From positions 37,501-101,500 of the forward strand of contig BDSI01000043.1 in the NCBI GenBank assembly GCA_003117195.1: a stretch of DNA of 64,000 nucleotides, read 5' to 3'. This stretch comes from Eudorina sp. 2006-703-Eu-15 (taxonomy: Eukaryota > Chlorophyta > Chlorophyceae > Chlamydomonadales > Volvocaceae). Every line of letters begins with the position of its first letter. Within the stretch, counting starts at the first letter, position 1. Under the pieces are notes generated by a model. That model had not been told where the DNA came from. It ran no database searches and saw only the letters and a list, made by a program, of their open reading frames with translations. Both the position numbers and the translations under genes were made by a program. Positions 48,167 to 58,591 of the stretch are shown here, one piece after another.

Positions 48167-51100
48167 CGCCGCCGTCGTCGTCGTCGTCCTCGGCCTCCTG
48201 CGCACCGCAGCACCGCGCAACGCGCCGTCTGAGGTGAATGCCCCCCGGAGGCAACGTCCCCCACGGCCCCCAACGCCCCAACCTACCCCCCACACAAACC
48301 CCACCCTCGCCCGTCAGCTCACGAACCCCACCACTACGTGCGGCAGACGGCCTCAAGGACTAGCTCCCCAGCCCCACAGTTGCCAACACCCCACCCCCGT
48401 CAACACCACCTCGCACCCCCTCGCGGGGTGGCTCCGCGGCTGCGCTCACCTCCTGCCGGCGCCTGTCCAGCCACAGCGGCTTCCACGCCGCGTGGTCGTC
48501 CAGCCTGCTCAGCGCCTGAACCGCCGCAGGTACGACACGGGTCCGGGCCAGCAGCACCGGCAACCTGGCCTGGAGCACACAGCAGCCGGGAGGGCGCCAC
48601 CCCAGCCCCAACCCCGGGGTGGGGGAGGGGTACAGCTAGGGTTTGGTTGCGGGTTTGTGTGTGTTTAGGAATGCATGTGTGTGTGTGTGGGGGGGGGTAT
48701 AGGAAGTGAGCAGTACAGGCACATGCAAACTGCGCTGGCTGCCAGCACAAAGGTCCTTTGGAGAATGGACTGCATCGGGATCTCCCATTTCCGGTGATGT
48801 GACGACGGGTTGCGTTGGGGGGGCCGGGGGCCGGGGGCTGGAGGCTGGGGGGCTGGGGGCTGGGGGCTGGGGGCTGGGGGCTGGGGGCTGGGGGCTGGGG
48901 GCTGGGGGCTGGGGGCTGGGGGCTGGGGCTGGGGCTGGGGGCTGGGGGCTGGGGGCTGGGGGCTGGGGGCTGGGGGCTGGGGGCTGGGGGCTGGGGGCTG
49001 GGGGCTGGGGGCTGGGGCTGGGGGCTGGGGGCTGGGGGCTGGGGGCTGGGGGCTGGGGGCTGGGGGCTGGGGGCTGGGGGCTGGGGGCTGGGGGCTGGGG
49101 CTGGGGGCTGGGGGCTGGGGGCTGGGGGCTGGGGGCTGGGGGCTGGGGGCTGGGGGCTGGGGCTGGGGGCTGGGGGCTGGGGGCTGGGGGCTGGGGCTGG
49201 GGGCTGGGGGCTGGGGGCTGGGGGCCGGGGGGTTATCGCAGTGACCAAGAAGGGACAGCGAGATCCGAATGAGGCCACGAGGGGGGGCTGCGGGCGTTGA
49301 CCGACAATGGACCCGCTGCCCCCGGCACCCGCTGCCCCCGGCACCCAAGACTGCACAGATGTCCGCAGCCTGTCCCGCCCGGCCCATGCACCGCCTTCCA
49401 TCATACCTAGCAACCTAGGCCACGCCGGTCCGCTGCTACCGCCACCGCCATCACCACCACCACCACCCCTGTGTGCACCTGGCGAGACCCTGGCGTCCCC
49501 GAACTGCGTTGGCACTCGGCGCAATTCGTCCAACGGAATCCTCCAACTCTCTTCACCCACCCACCCGGCCATACGCCATACGCCATATGCCCGTCACCCC
49601 ATACGCCCGTCATCTCCTGCGCTCTTCAACCTCCCTCTCACCCGGGATCCCCACCGCATTCATCCCAAGGGTGACGCCGCGTGCACTGCCCCGCCCTCAC
49701 TGCACTGCCCGGCCCCTCACCGCCCTGCTCTGTATCCCCCCTGCAAACCCCCCTGGACCGCCCTGCACCCCCCCCTGCGTACCACGAGCCTCTCGCACAT
49801 TGGGGTCCAGTCTGAGCGGCTCCAGAACCTGTCGTCCCGACTGGTGTCGGTGACGGGCAGCATCCCCCAGCTGTAGCTCACGTAGAACAGGTCCACCGCC
49901 AGGCGCTGCAGGGCGGGCGGAAGGGCCCGCGGGTCGGCCCATGCGGCCGCCCCGCCCTGTCCCTCCCGTCCGCTGGAGGTCATGGTGCCGGCGCCGGCAT
50001 AGCGGTCTGCCCCGATCCCGTGTGTGGGTGGCCTGACGGGGTTGTCGCCGCTAGTGGTGGTAGAGGTGGTGGCGGTGGTGGTGCCGCCGCTGGTCGTGGT
50101 ATTGGCGGCGGCGGTGGTGGTGGTGCCAAGTCCCTGGACTGGGCATCCCGCCCTGTTGCCGCCTCCGCTGGCCCCGCTGCCCCCGCCGGCCCCGCCGACC
50201 CCGCCGCCCTCGCTGTCCTCAGCTCCACTGCTGCCGTACCCCTCATCGCCTCCGTCGCCCCCGGGCTCACCAGCGGCCTCGCCGGCCCCGCGCGCCCGCC
50301 GTCGCCGCCGCCGCTCCTCCTGCTGCTGCTGTGCCGCCCTCGCCGCCGCCAGCTGCTCCTTCCGTGTCCGGACCTCCTCCTCGCTCACCAGGATCCCGTG
50401 CACCGCCCACAGGTAGGACAGCAGCGTCAAGACGTCCGGCACACGGTTCTGCCCCGCCTCTTGCCACGTCTGCAACAACAGGTGTGCGGACGCACCGTGG
50501 CCGGACGGGGACCGTCGGAAGTACGGCAATTTGGCAGACAGTATGGGACATACCGCGCTGCTGCCGGGGCAAAAGAGGTGGGTTTGACGTTTGATTGAGC
50601 GCGAACGACACGCCCTGAGTGGGGTGCGGGCTGCGGGGTGGGGTGGGTTGGGTGCAGTTGCGGAGCCTGTCCGTTTTGCAGTGCGCGGCGAGGATTCTGT
50701 GCCGGTCACCGATGACCCACGCACGGGGTCCTCTGCAATGTGATGCATTGGCGGTTCATGTCAAAAAGTGAGCCCTCCGCTGAACCCCCCAATACCCCCC
50801 CCAGTCAGGGATGCATGGCGCCGCCGGTGGTGGCGCGGCTTCTTTGCTTTCGCTTGCGTTTCCTCCTTTGCCTTGCAGGTGCCGGTAATTATCGATGGTC
50901 AGTATTTGTCGCCGGGCTGGGTGTGTCTGGGCTGTTTCTTTTTAACCCCCCAGTCAGCGGTCACGTCGTACACGCAGGCCGCACACCACACACCGCAAGG
51001 ATCTCGTACACCGCCGCCGTGCTGGCCACTGAAGCCCAGGAACGCCGCAGCTCGCCATCCCAGCCGCCGTGCATGCGGTGGAAGCCCGGCCACGGGCCCT

Positions 51101-54100
51101 GCTGCTGCTCCCCCTGCTGCTGCTGCTGTTGCTGCTGCGCCGCCGGCTGCTGGTCCTTTCCCGTCCGCCCCCGCCTCCGCAGGTGCATGCGCAGCCGCTC
51201 CTGCGCCTCCGCCCGGCCTCGGGCCGCGCCGGCCGCCCTCGTCGCCGCGCCCGCCTCCTCCGTCCTCCTCCGGATCCACTCCGCCCTCACCCTCAGCGCC
51301 AAGAGGGCCTCCAGGTCGCGTCGGTACCCGGACATCATCGACAACATGTCGGTCAGGAAAAGGGCCTCCCGCCACCCCCGTTTCTCCCACACCAGCAGCG
51401 CCGTCCGCCGCGCCAGACCGCAGCCCGCGGGCGCCGCGGCGGCCGCGCTGCAGCTGCCCGGGCCCACGCCCAGGCCCTGGCCCTGGCCCGGGCCTGCGAC
51501 CGGACTCTGATCTGGGTCCAGTTCCGCCTCCAGGGGGCCCGGGGGGCGTGTGCGTAGGTCAAGGAGGTGTACTATCAAGCGCTGGAGCTCCGACACGAGG
51601 GTCATCAGCCGGACCTCGGCTCGGAAGAAGGAACAAAGCTGTCGGTGGGGAGGGAAGTGGAGAAAGAGAGGGGCACGGGAGGGGGCGGGTTATGGGAAAT
51701 GGGTAGGCGTATTCATTCTCCGCGGCGGCCAGGGCAAAGGCCCGGTGGAGGCTCGACTGCACCGGGATCCCTCCAGCGATGGTGGTGGCGGTGGTCGCGG
51801 GGGGTTGAGGTCGTCGGTACAGGACATTGGCAGGCGGAGTCCAATATTTTCGTCCGGACCTGCCTCCCACGGACATCCTGTGGCCCGAGAGCGGGCCCAC
51901 TTCTGCGTGGCCTTGCGTCCATTGTGTCCACTGTGTCCACCGGTGGCAGTGGTGGCGCGCGCTGCGACCTGTATGCCTGCTCCTCGACTGTTTCCCCCAT
52001 CGTGTCCATCTCTCCTTACTTGTTGCGCGCCAAGGTACGAGCGTACGACATGGCCGGCATCAAGTTGCTGGGCCGGGTTCGGATGTCCGGGGGGTACCGG
52101 CACGAACCCGGGCGACGGTGGTGGTCGCCGGGATGGCAGGTAACGGTAGAGACCCGGGTAGGGGTGCAGTGGAATCATAGTATACACGCCCGGGTCGGGC
52201 GGGTTGACTGGGTAAGTATCTTGGGCCTGTGTTGGAGCGTAATGGAGAATAGGCGAAGCCTCTTGTCTCAGGCCGGCACTGCCCCGGCCACAGTAGCGTA
52301 ATACTGCTGTGCTCAGAGTTAGGTTCTAAGCCAAAAGACCCAGTTCCAGCTCGTTCTGTGAGCAAAGATGAGATTCGTGACTGCTTCGAGCTTTTCCGTA
52401 CGTTGTCGTAAGATTCCTTTTAAACATCGGATTCATCTGTCTTATGAGTCAGTCTTAATTCATTCATTGTTATAACGTTCTTGAATAACGTTCTTGAATC
52501 GTTCCGTAAATCGTTAAGTACTGTGTAGCCCTCGTGCTACAACAGCCTGGGTGGTTCGGGTGGGCCTCTCACTAAACACATACATACCTTGTGTGGGCCG
52601 TAACCTGTGTGGGCGGAGTTCTGGGTACATAACATACACATACGGGCAACTGTTGGGCACTGCTATGCCCCCTGCATGTCACGCACTCCTGCCGTGCCTG
52701 CCGATCAAAACACACACACGCACACACACACACCGTCGCCGCACCTCGCGGGCAATCTGCATCCTGGCAGTCGCGCTCAGCCTCACGGGGGCCCCGCTCC
52801 CCTCCGGCCCATTCTCCGGGGTCGCGGCCCCGGCGGCCTCAGCGACCAACAGCTCCGCGGCGTGGCGCACCAGCGCCCGCAGCATGAGGCGGAAGGGCCG
52901 GCGCAGGCGGCCGATGAGCCAGCGGCAAGCCGGCACGTTCTCGGACTGAAGGGCAGTGGTGCGGCAGTGTGGGGGCGGGGTACAGGACAGTGGTCGACGT
53001 TTTGAGACGGCGCTACTGCCACAGGAGCAACGTTCCGATTGGAACACGGTACAGTACCACACATCGCCAGCGACGATGACGTTGTAGGCGTCGTTGGTGT
53101 CAAAACGGAATAAGGAAAAACCTGAGGCATGCAGGTTGTCTAGTGCAAATTTCCAAATCGAATCGGACGGTTGAGTGGCGTGTTGGCAACCGGAGCCCTA
53201 GCTCCCAACGTCAACGATCAAGATTTCAAGTAGTAGCAGGAAGTGCTGCTGATGTGTGCTGTGCGGGGCGGTGTGCGCAATGACAACCGTTGTGAGATCG
53301 GGCCCCCCGCTCTCAGCTGTGCTCGGATCTCTCCGGGCAGCGTGGACCCCACGATACGGCCACCCGGGCCCCTGCCTCCCCGGCTCTAAGTACCCAGATC
53401 GTTACCCTCCCCGGCTCTCAAGTATTAAACCCATTCCTTACCCAGATCGTTATCCTCCCCGGCCATCCCACCACACACAAATCCCCTTCCCTACCCGGGG
53501 CCGAGGCATTGTTGGATCGCTATCGGCTCCAGTCAAAGAGAAGGTCGCTGGTCTACAATGTGTGGGACGCCGTCACGTATCCTGCCACAGCCAGCGTCCG
53601 TTCCCACCGGCGCCTTGCCCGCGCAGTCCGCGCAGTGCGTCCCGGCCTGTCCATTCGCTGCACGGCGCCCCTCTCCCCCTTTTTCCCCCCCATCAACGTC
53701 AACCAATTTCCTACACCCCTCCTTTTCCCCCATCTCGTCAATAACAAGACATGCGACACCGCAAAAGCAAGAGCACAGAACCGATGACCATGCTACCCCC
53801 CTAACCCCCCCTGGAGTCCTCCCGCACTTACTGTGAGCTCGACCTCGAGCACGTGGCCCACCAGCAACCTCAGCTCCCCCACCATGCCCCGGCCCGGGCC
53901 CGCGCCCGCACGTCCAGCCGACCCAGAGCCCGCAGCGGCAGAAGCAGCGGCAGCGGCAGAAGCAGCGGCAGCGGCAGAAGCAGCGGCAGCGGCAGCGGCA
54001 GAAGCAGCGGCAGCGGCCTGCGGCTCCGTCCCCGCGGCACCCGGGCCGGACCCGGTGTTGGGGCCGCCGGCCAGCTCCGGGAGGGATGACCTGAGGGCGT

Positions 54101-57100
54101 GGAGGTCCCCGAGGGGGTTCCCGAGGGGGTTGAGGCGGAAGTGGTAGGCATATTGAAGCTGCGCCGCTGCTTCAAGAGCAAAGGTCCGATCGGCATACGG
54201 TACAGTGCCGTAGATCCCCAGAAGGGGGTCAACGTGGAAGCGGTTGAGGGGGGGATGAGTGCAACTATGGTAGACGACTTACGCCGCCCGTGGGGAAGGG
54301 CGGGGTAGGAGGCCTGGCGCTGTCTTGATTGGCGTCAGGGGCCGCATGCGTCGTTGGGGGTATCAATGGGAGCGCGTCTGAATGCCGCCTCCGCGAGGTG
54401 CTGCTGGTGGCTGGGTTGTCTTTCAAGATGGTTTCCTAATTGGTTTCCTAATTGGTTTCCTAATTGGTTGGCTGGGTGGTTGGCTGGGTGGTTGGCTGGA
54501 TGGTTGGCTGGATGATTGGCTGGATGGTTGGCTGGGTGGTTGGCTGAACGGTTGCAGCCACCGCACACTGTTAAGTCGGTAACCACAAACCAGGACACAG
54601 ACGGCGCGCAGCTGGAAACGGTGCGTACATACACACAGGCTCTCTTTGTTTGCATGCCGGGCCAGTGGTGGCGTGGCCCCCTTGTTCCGTTTTGTAATGT
54701 AACCGTTACAAGTTGTTGTCCGTTGTTGTTTTGTTGTTTGCTCATCTGCAGGTTATTATGATAAGTTTGATTTGGGTCGGGCGGGTCTCTTCTCTAAACA
54801 CACAGGCAGGCATACATGGACAGGGTTCTGCATCATCTGTCAAGCCGGACTTCACTTCTCGCGGCTTCTCGAATTTTCTTATTCACACAGAGAGAGACAG
54901 ACATAGAGAGACAGGGACCGGGTCGCAAGCGCGCGCGGGCAGGAGGGCGGGGCTGTCCTGGCGGTTACCTGGAGCAGCGCAGCCACCGCAGCACCAGATC
55001 CCCCACCACCTGCATGCATCCGGGCGCCGTTCCCGGTCGGTGGGGATATAGGAAATGGGTAGACCTATTCAAACTGCGGTCGGGGGGAGTTCAAGTGAAA
55101 ACTGGCCCGGTGGGGTAGGAGGGCCGCAGCGCCCTGGCTGCAACTCAGAGAGACGGCTGCCTCAGGGAGGGGCCCTGGGGGCGGGGGCAAGGTGGCCGGT
55201 CGGGCGCCAGGTCGGAGGTTGGTTGCGTCTTCGAGTGGCAGTTGGCGGTCGGGCCGCCATTCAGGAGGGCCCTATGCGGGAGTCGGGCAATGCCAATGCG
55301 GCCAGCTGACACCGAGGGTGCGGGAGACTCTCCGTTTGGCAGGCTGCCCGCGAACTGCGGGAAGCCCGGGACCCTGGATGGCCGGGAGGGCCGATCAAAC
55401 AACTCAAAATTGTCGACGCCCGCTGCAGAACACCGCGGCTGTAGTAGGCGCTGCCGGTCCGGGATGCGTCACCTGTTTGCGCCGAACGGAAAAAGAACCG
55501 GGGGCCGCGAGCCCCGCAGCCGCTCTTTGAAGTAAAAGCAAAACCCCAGTGGTGGCGCGACCCCGCAGCCCGGCGGCTCAGTGCGGAGCCCGCCCTACCC
55601 GGCGCTCCCCATCGAGCCCAACCTAGGACGCTCTGGATGCAGGTCACAACTGGGCGGTGAAACCTAACCCCGCTGGTTCCGTTGTCCTCAAACGTCGCCG
55701 ATGTGGGTCGGGGTCTGTCCCCAAAGGCCCAAACTCAACTGCAAGCGCCGCCGGCACCTACCCCAACGTCCTCGCGCCCCGCCCCGCCCGTCCCATCCGC
55801 CCTCCGCCGGCACCACCATCCCGCGCCCCGCCCCACCATCGCGCCTCACCAGGGCCCTGTCGTTGAGGCGCCCCTCCGCGGACGTCTTCTCCGCCCTCGT
55901 ATCCATGGCCCGACACCACAGCGCCACGTGGTCGCCTTCCAGCGCGTCCAGATGCCGCTCCCAGTCCGAACCGACTGGGATGGGGGCGGTGGCTGGGGGG
56001 TTGGCGTTCATCATGGCGCCGCCGTCCGCGGGGGCCACGAGGTGGTTGGGAGAGGGAGAGCGGGCGGGAATGAGCGGCTTGGTGGGCTGGGCGGGGGTTC
56101 GCCGACTACCAACCACAGTCACGCTGGACTTCACTTTTCGCGTCTTCTCGGTTTTCTTATACCCTGATACCGAACGCGTGTACCGTTTCAGGATGGTGTG
56201 TTGCGTCCCAGCACGCCCCTGTTAACACTTCACGGTGTTCACCTATAATCCAGATCCCGTAAGACCTCATCTTCCCGCGCCCGACCTCGAGCCCCACCTA
56301 CCCTGGTCCGCAAGCATGTCGCGCAGCTGCGGCGGCAGCCGCTCGTAAAGCTCCGCCAGCCGCGTCTCGCAGCGCCACACCACCCCCACGTCGTCCTTCG
56401 CCTGCGCCTCCACAAGGGCCGCAATCAGGCGGTGGCGACTGCGGACGCGTCGGCCCGTCGGCCCGTCGCCACCCCCGCCGGGCGCCGCCGGATTGCGGCG
56501 GCTCCAGCTCGACGACCGGCCCGAGCCATCCGAGTCGCTGCTACTGCTGCTACTGCTGCAGACGCTGCTGATGGCAAAGTCGGTCTCGTCATTGACGGCG
56601 TTGTGGGTGCTGCGGTGGAGGGTACCTGCGGCGGCGGCGGGCGACGCCGCAGATGTGGAAGCCGCGCCGCTGCCTCCGGGGTGTGTGCGGAGGTCCTCCT
56701 GGGGTGGGCCCCCCGCCGCCTGAGCAGTGCGCGGCCAGATCGATGTCGGGGCGTAGCGGTCGATGCGGGCCTGAGGTGCAAGGAGGCGGAACGGAGGAGG
56801 GCGGTGGACACGGGCGATCCACAGCCCAACAGGTACGCGGTCGACACCTGGGGGAGGTGAAGGCAAGGATATTGATGGTCTGCAGAGCCGTGCCCTGTCG
56901 CCAGGTGCTCGCGTGATTTGGGTTTTTCGATGCGTGAAAGGTAAAAGGGGAGGCAACTGCGGAATGGGGTCCCTGGGTGGGGCTGCGGTCTGGGACCTGA
57001 GCCTTGCTATGCACCCAGCAGCCGGCCGCTGCTGCTTGCACCCCCGCAGACCCTCAGAAGCAGCGAGTTGCTTCACGCGAAAAGTGTCGCTGATCTGTGT

Positions 57101-57466
57101 TGCCATGTGGATCGATGCACCTCGGAAGCATCCTGTGAGGCCCGCGCACGCGCGGCGGCCCGCTAGCGCTCCTGATAAGATGGTGGCATCGTTTGCCAGC
57201 CGTGCATCCCGGTATTTCGGGATATTTACCTGGTAAGATGCAGTCCGGGCAACCATGACGTCTGAGGGCTGCCGCCCGAGATTGTGAGCGTGTGCGAGAG
57301 TCGGACTTCTGTGATGCTGGTACCTCCGCGATATCGATCCAAGGACTGGCGTGTACACGGCTGCCGTCATCTGCAAATCCTCAATGGTAGCATCTGGAGG
57401 CACCAATCCGAGGCGCAAGACCGCGAGATGCCGCCGTTGCATCTCCGCTAGCTGTTGAGCGGCCAT
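45354..57466 (-). CDS. Gene A: large unrecognised protein, 11 exons
   Basis: About 1538 aa, no family recognised. Exons on the minus strand: 57466-56302, 55974-55850, 55009-54969, 54090-53832, 52945-52745, 51638-50994, 50469-49783, 48569-48450, 48197-47913, 46584-46048, 45905-45354. Every junction agrees in phase. Protein-like segments: [173 protein letters not shown] and [17 protein letters not shown]. Long Ala, Gly, Gln and Thr tracts separate helical blocks; the Thr/Ala tract near 45730-45805 comes from a GGT/GGC repeat. No signal peptide or transmembrane helix is evident. The first exon may hide an intron between about 57120 and 56850. A cytosolic or nuclear scaffold is the most I would infer. 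Confidence 0.68.
46975..47312. repeat. GGT/GGC trinucleotide microsatellite, about 340 bp
   Basis: Nearly pure GGTGGT with scattered GGC, in the gene A intron between 46585 and 47912. It yields poly-Gly, poly-Val, poly-Trp and poly-Thr shadow frames that are not genes. Confidence 0.93.
47590..47640 (-). repeat. Introner-like element, partial copy (gene A intron 9)
   Basis: CCTTTGCCCTGGCAGCAGTG then CAGCTTCAATAGGTTCACC. Core only, far (about 1 kb) from the 3' splice site, unlike most copies. Confidence 0.65.
47684..47752. repeat. (GGCCGT)n hexanucleotide array
   Basis: About eleven GGCCGT units in the same gene A intron. They would read Gly-Arg repeats but lie outside the spliced frame. Confidence 0.9.
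48697..48807 (-). repeat. Introner-like element copy (gene A intron 7)
   Basis: GGAGATCCCGATGCAGTCCA, then GGACCTTTGTGCTGGCAGCC, then CTCACTTCCTATACCCCCCC. It ends about 130 nt before the acceptor at 48569, with a CA run between. Confidence 0.8.
48827..49230. repeat. GGGGGCT heptanucleotide minisatellite, over 50 copies
   Basis: About 400 bp of GGGGGCT units with a few GGGGCT variants, inside gene A intron 7. The plus strand has dense runs of five G and strong G-quadruplex potential; the gene A transcript carries the C-rich strand. It is not the volvocine telomere repeat (TTTAGGG/TTTTAGGG). Confidence 0.93.
50521..50580 (-). repeat. Introner-like element copy (gene A intron 6)
   Basis: TTGCCCCGGCAGCAGCGCGG then CCAAATTGCCGTAC, ending about 55 nt before the acceptor at 50469. 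Diverged but in the usual place and orientation. Confidence 0.65.
51689..51780 (-). repeat. Introner-like element copy (gene A intron 5)
   Basis: GGGATCCCGGTGCAGTCGAG, CCTTTGCCCTGGCCGCCGCG, then CCTACCCATTTCCCATAACC. It ends about 50 nt before the acceptor at 51638. Confidence 0.82.
52545..52725 (+). repeat. CA-tailed dispersed repeat, modules 1 and 2 together
   Basis: Module 1 (GGTTCGGGTGGGCC, CACTAAACACATAC) is followed directly by module 2 (ACATACGGGCAACTG, CATGTCACGCACTCC, TGCCTGCCGATC) and a CA tail. This and the region 555-745 show that the two modules form one composite element. Confidence 0.78.
52979..53122 (-). repeat. Introner-like element, extended copy (gene A intron 4)
   Basis: The longest copy with 36701-36842. 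The 5' part has TTTTTCCTTATTCCGTTTTG and ACGACGCCTACAACGTCATC, followed by a diverged core with GTGGCAGTAGCGCCG and GACCACTGTCCTGTACCCC. It ends only about 34 nt before the acceptor at 52945. Confidence 0.78.
54134..54220 (-). repeat. Introner-like element copy (gene A intron 3)
   Basis: TTTGCTCTTGAAGCAGCGGC, GCAGCTTCAATATGCCTACC, then CACTTCCGCC. It ends about 45 nt before the acceptor at 54090. Confidence 0.75.
54430..54548. repeat. Short tandem repeats: TGGTTTCCTAAT x3 and TGGTTGGCTGGA-type
   Basis: Three direct copies of a 14-bp unit are followed by a degenerate TGGC/TGGT/TGGA array of about 85 bp in gene A intron 3. Confidence 0.85.
55043..55080 (-). repeat. Introner-like element, 3' copy (gene A intron 2)
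   Basis: CCGCAGTTTGAATAGGTCTA then CCCATTTCCTATATCCCC, ending about 35 nt before the acceptor at 55009. Confidence 0.78.
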
Positions 57467-58591
57467 CTGAAATTCGGTTGGCGAAGTCGAACGTGCGACT
57501 TGATCGCACGGTCGTCTTAAGTAGTTCGGGGCTGATTTTTTGCCACCAGTTCATCTCAATTTTAGGAACAACGCGTACACCCTTTGATCGGCCCGGACGC
57601 CCATCCTGATGACCACCGCCCGGCTGGGCTCATGCTTTCCTATCTGCAGACAAAATGTGACTTGTCCACGCACTAATTATAGTGTCAAAGTAGGGACTTT
57701 GTGGGTTGCTGAATACTAGTTGGATCCGCGCAAGTCCCACTCCCCAAGGTTGTATTCCGACACCCGAAACCTCAAAACGTATATCAACGTGTATATCGGA
57801 TGTCAACAAAATGCTTCGAACTCACCTACGCCGTTACAGCTATGAATAGGACATTGCTGCTGAGATACGTTGCTGGCTGAAACCCTTTGCCACATTTTGC
57901 ATATTGAATCACAAACCAAAATTCGCGCAGTATAGCGCAACGGGATTTGTGCCCAGAATGCCGTCAGCAATGCACGGCGTCCGCGCGCGTCGCATGTAAC
58001 CGTTGTAACTGTCACGACGGTTGCCCATTGCACGCCGCTACGTGCTCGGTTGGGCGCGTTGTCGCTGCGTCAAAGTGTGCAGTGCTGTACACATAACATT
58101 ATCACTGAAATCAGCGTCCGCGATACCTCAAAAAACATGACACACCTAGTCCCTGCAGGGTCAGCGTTATCGCAGTGACGTAATCCCCAGCCTTGCGCCA
58201 ATCCTGTAAAACTACTCTCTCACCTCCTGCCGAACACCAGCTGTGCACTACTACCCTGTGAAACACACTGCGCAACCGCCCTTTGCAGCCTCCGCCACTC
58301 CCCCCACACCCGCCCGCAACCCGCCCGCCCGCAACCCACATCCTCATCCATCAAGTCCCAGCGCAGGCACGCCCGCTGTCCCAGTGGTGCACGCCGTGCA
58401 CCACCACCGGGCTGCCCCCCACACCCCTACAACGCCGCCCCGGCACTGACGCAACCCGTGCTGTCTCGGCCGGTTGTGTTCGGTTGTGTTCGGTTGGGTC
58501 GGGTTCGATCCGGTCATCGGTCCGCAACACGGTACGTCAAACCCTACTGCTGGGCCGGTACCCCTGGTCACATCTCATGTGTGGTGTGTCG
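57467..58591. other. Intergenic region: ATAD2 3' UTR and gene A promoter
   Basis: No gene. The right part is the ATAD2-like 3' UTR. The left part, up to the gene A start at 57466, must hold the gene A promoter. The middle (about 57500-58250) is AT-richer than the coding regions. No clear promoter element was identified. Confidence 0.55.
57834..57838 (-). terminator. Candidate TGTAA polyadenylation signal of the ATAD2-like gene
   Basis: TTACA on the plus strand, TGTAA on the minus strand, about 755 nt after the stop codon. It leaves roughly 370 bp before the start codon of gene A. Confidence 0.45.

Noticed and set aside
48827..49230. Interstitial telomere repeat
   Set aside because: GGGGGCT is not TTTAGGG or TTTTAGGG, the telomere repeats of this group, and no unit has the TTT part.
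48706..49300. Three overlapping plus-strand Gly/Leu/Trp repeat frames
   Set aside because: The 7-bp GGGGGCT array keeps frames open in the same way on both strands. It lies within an intron.
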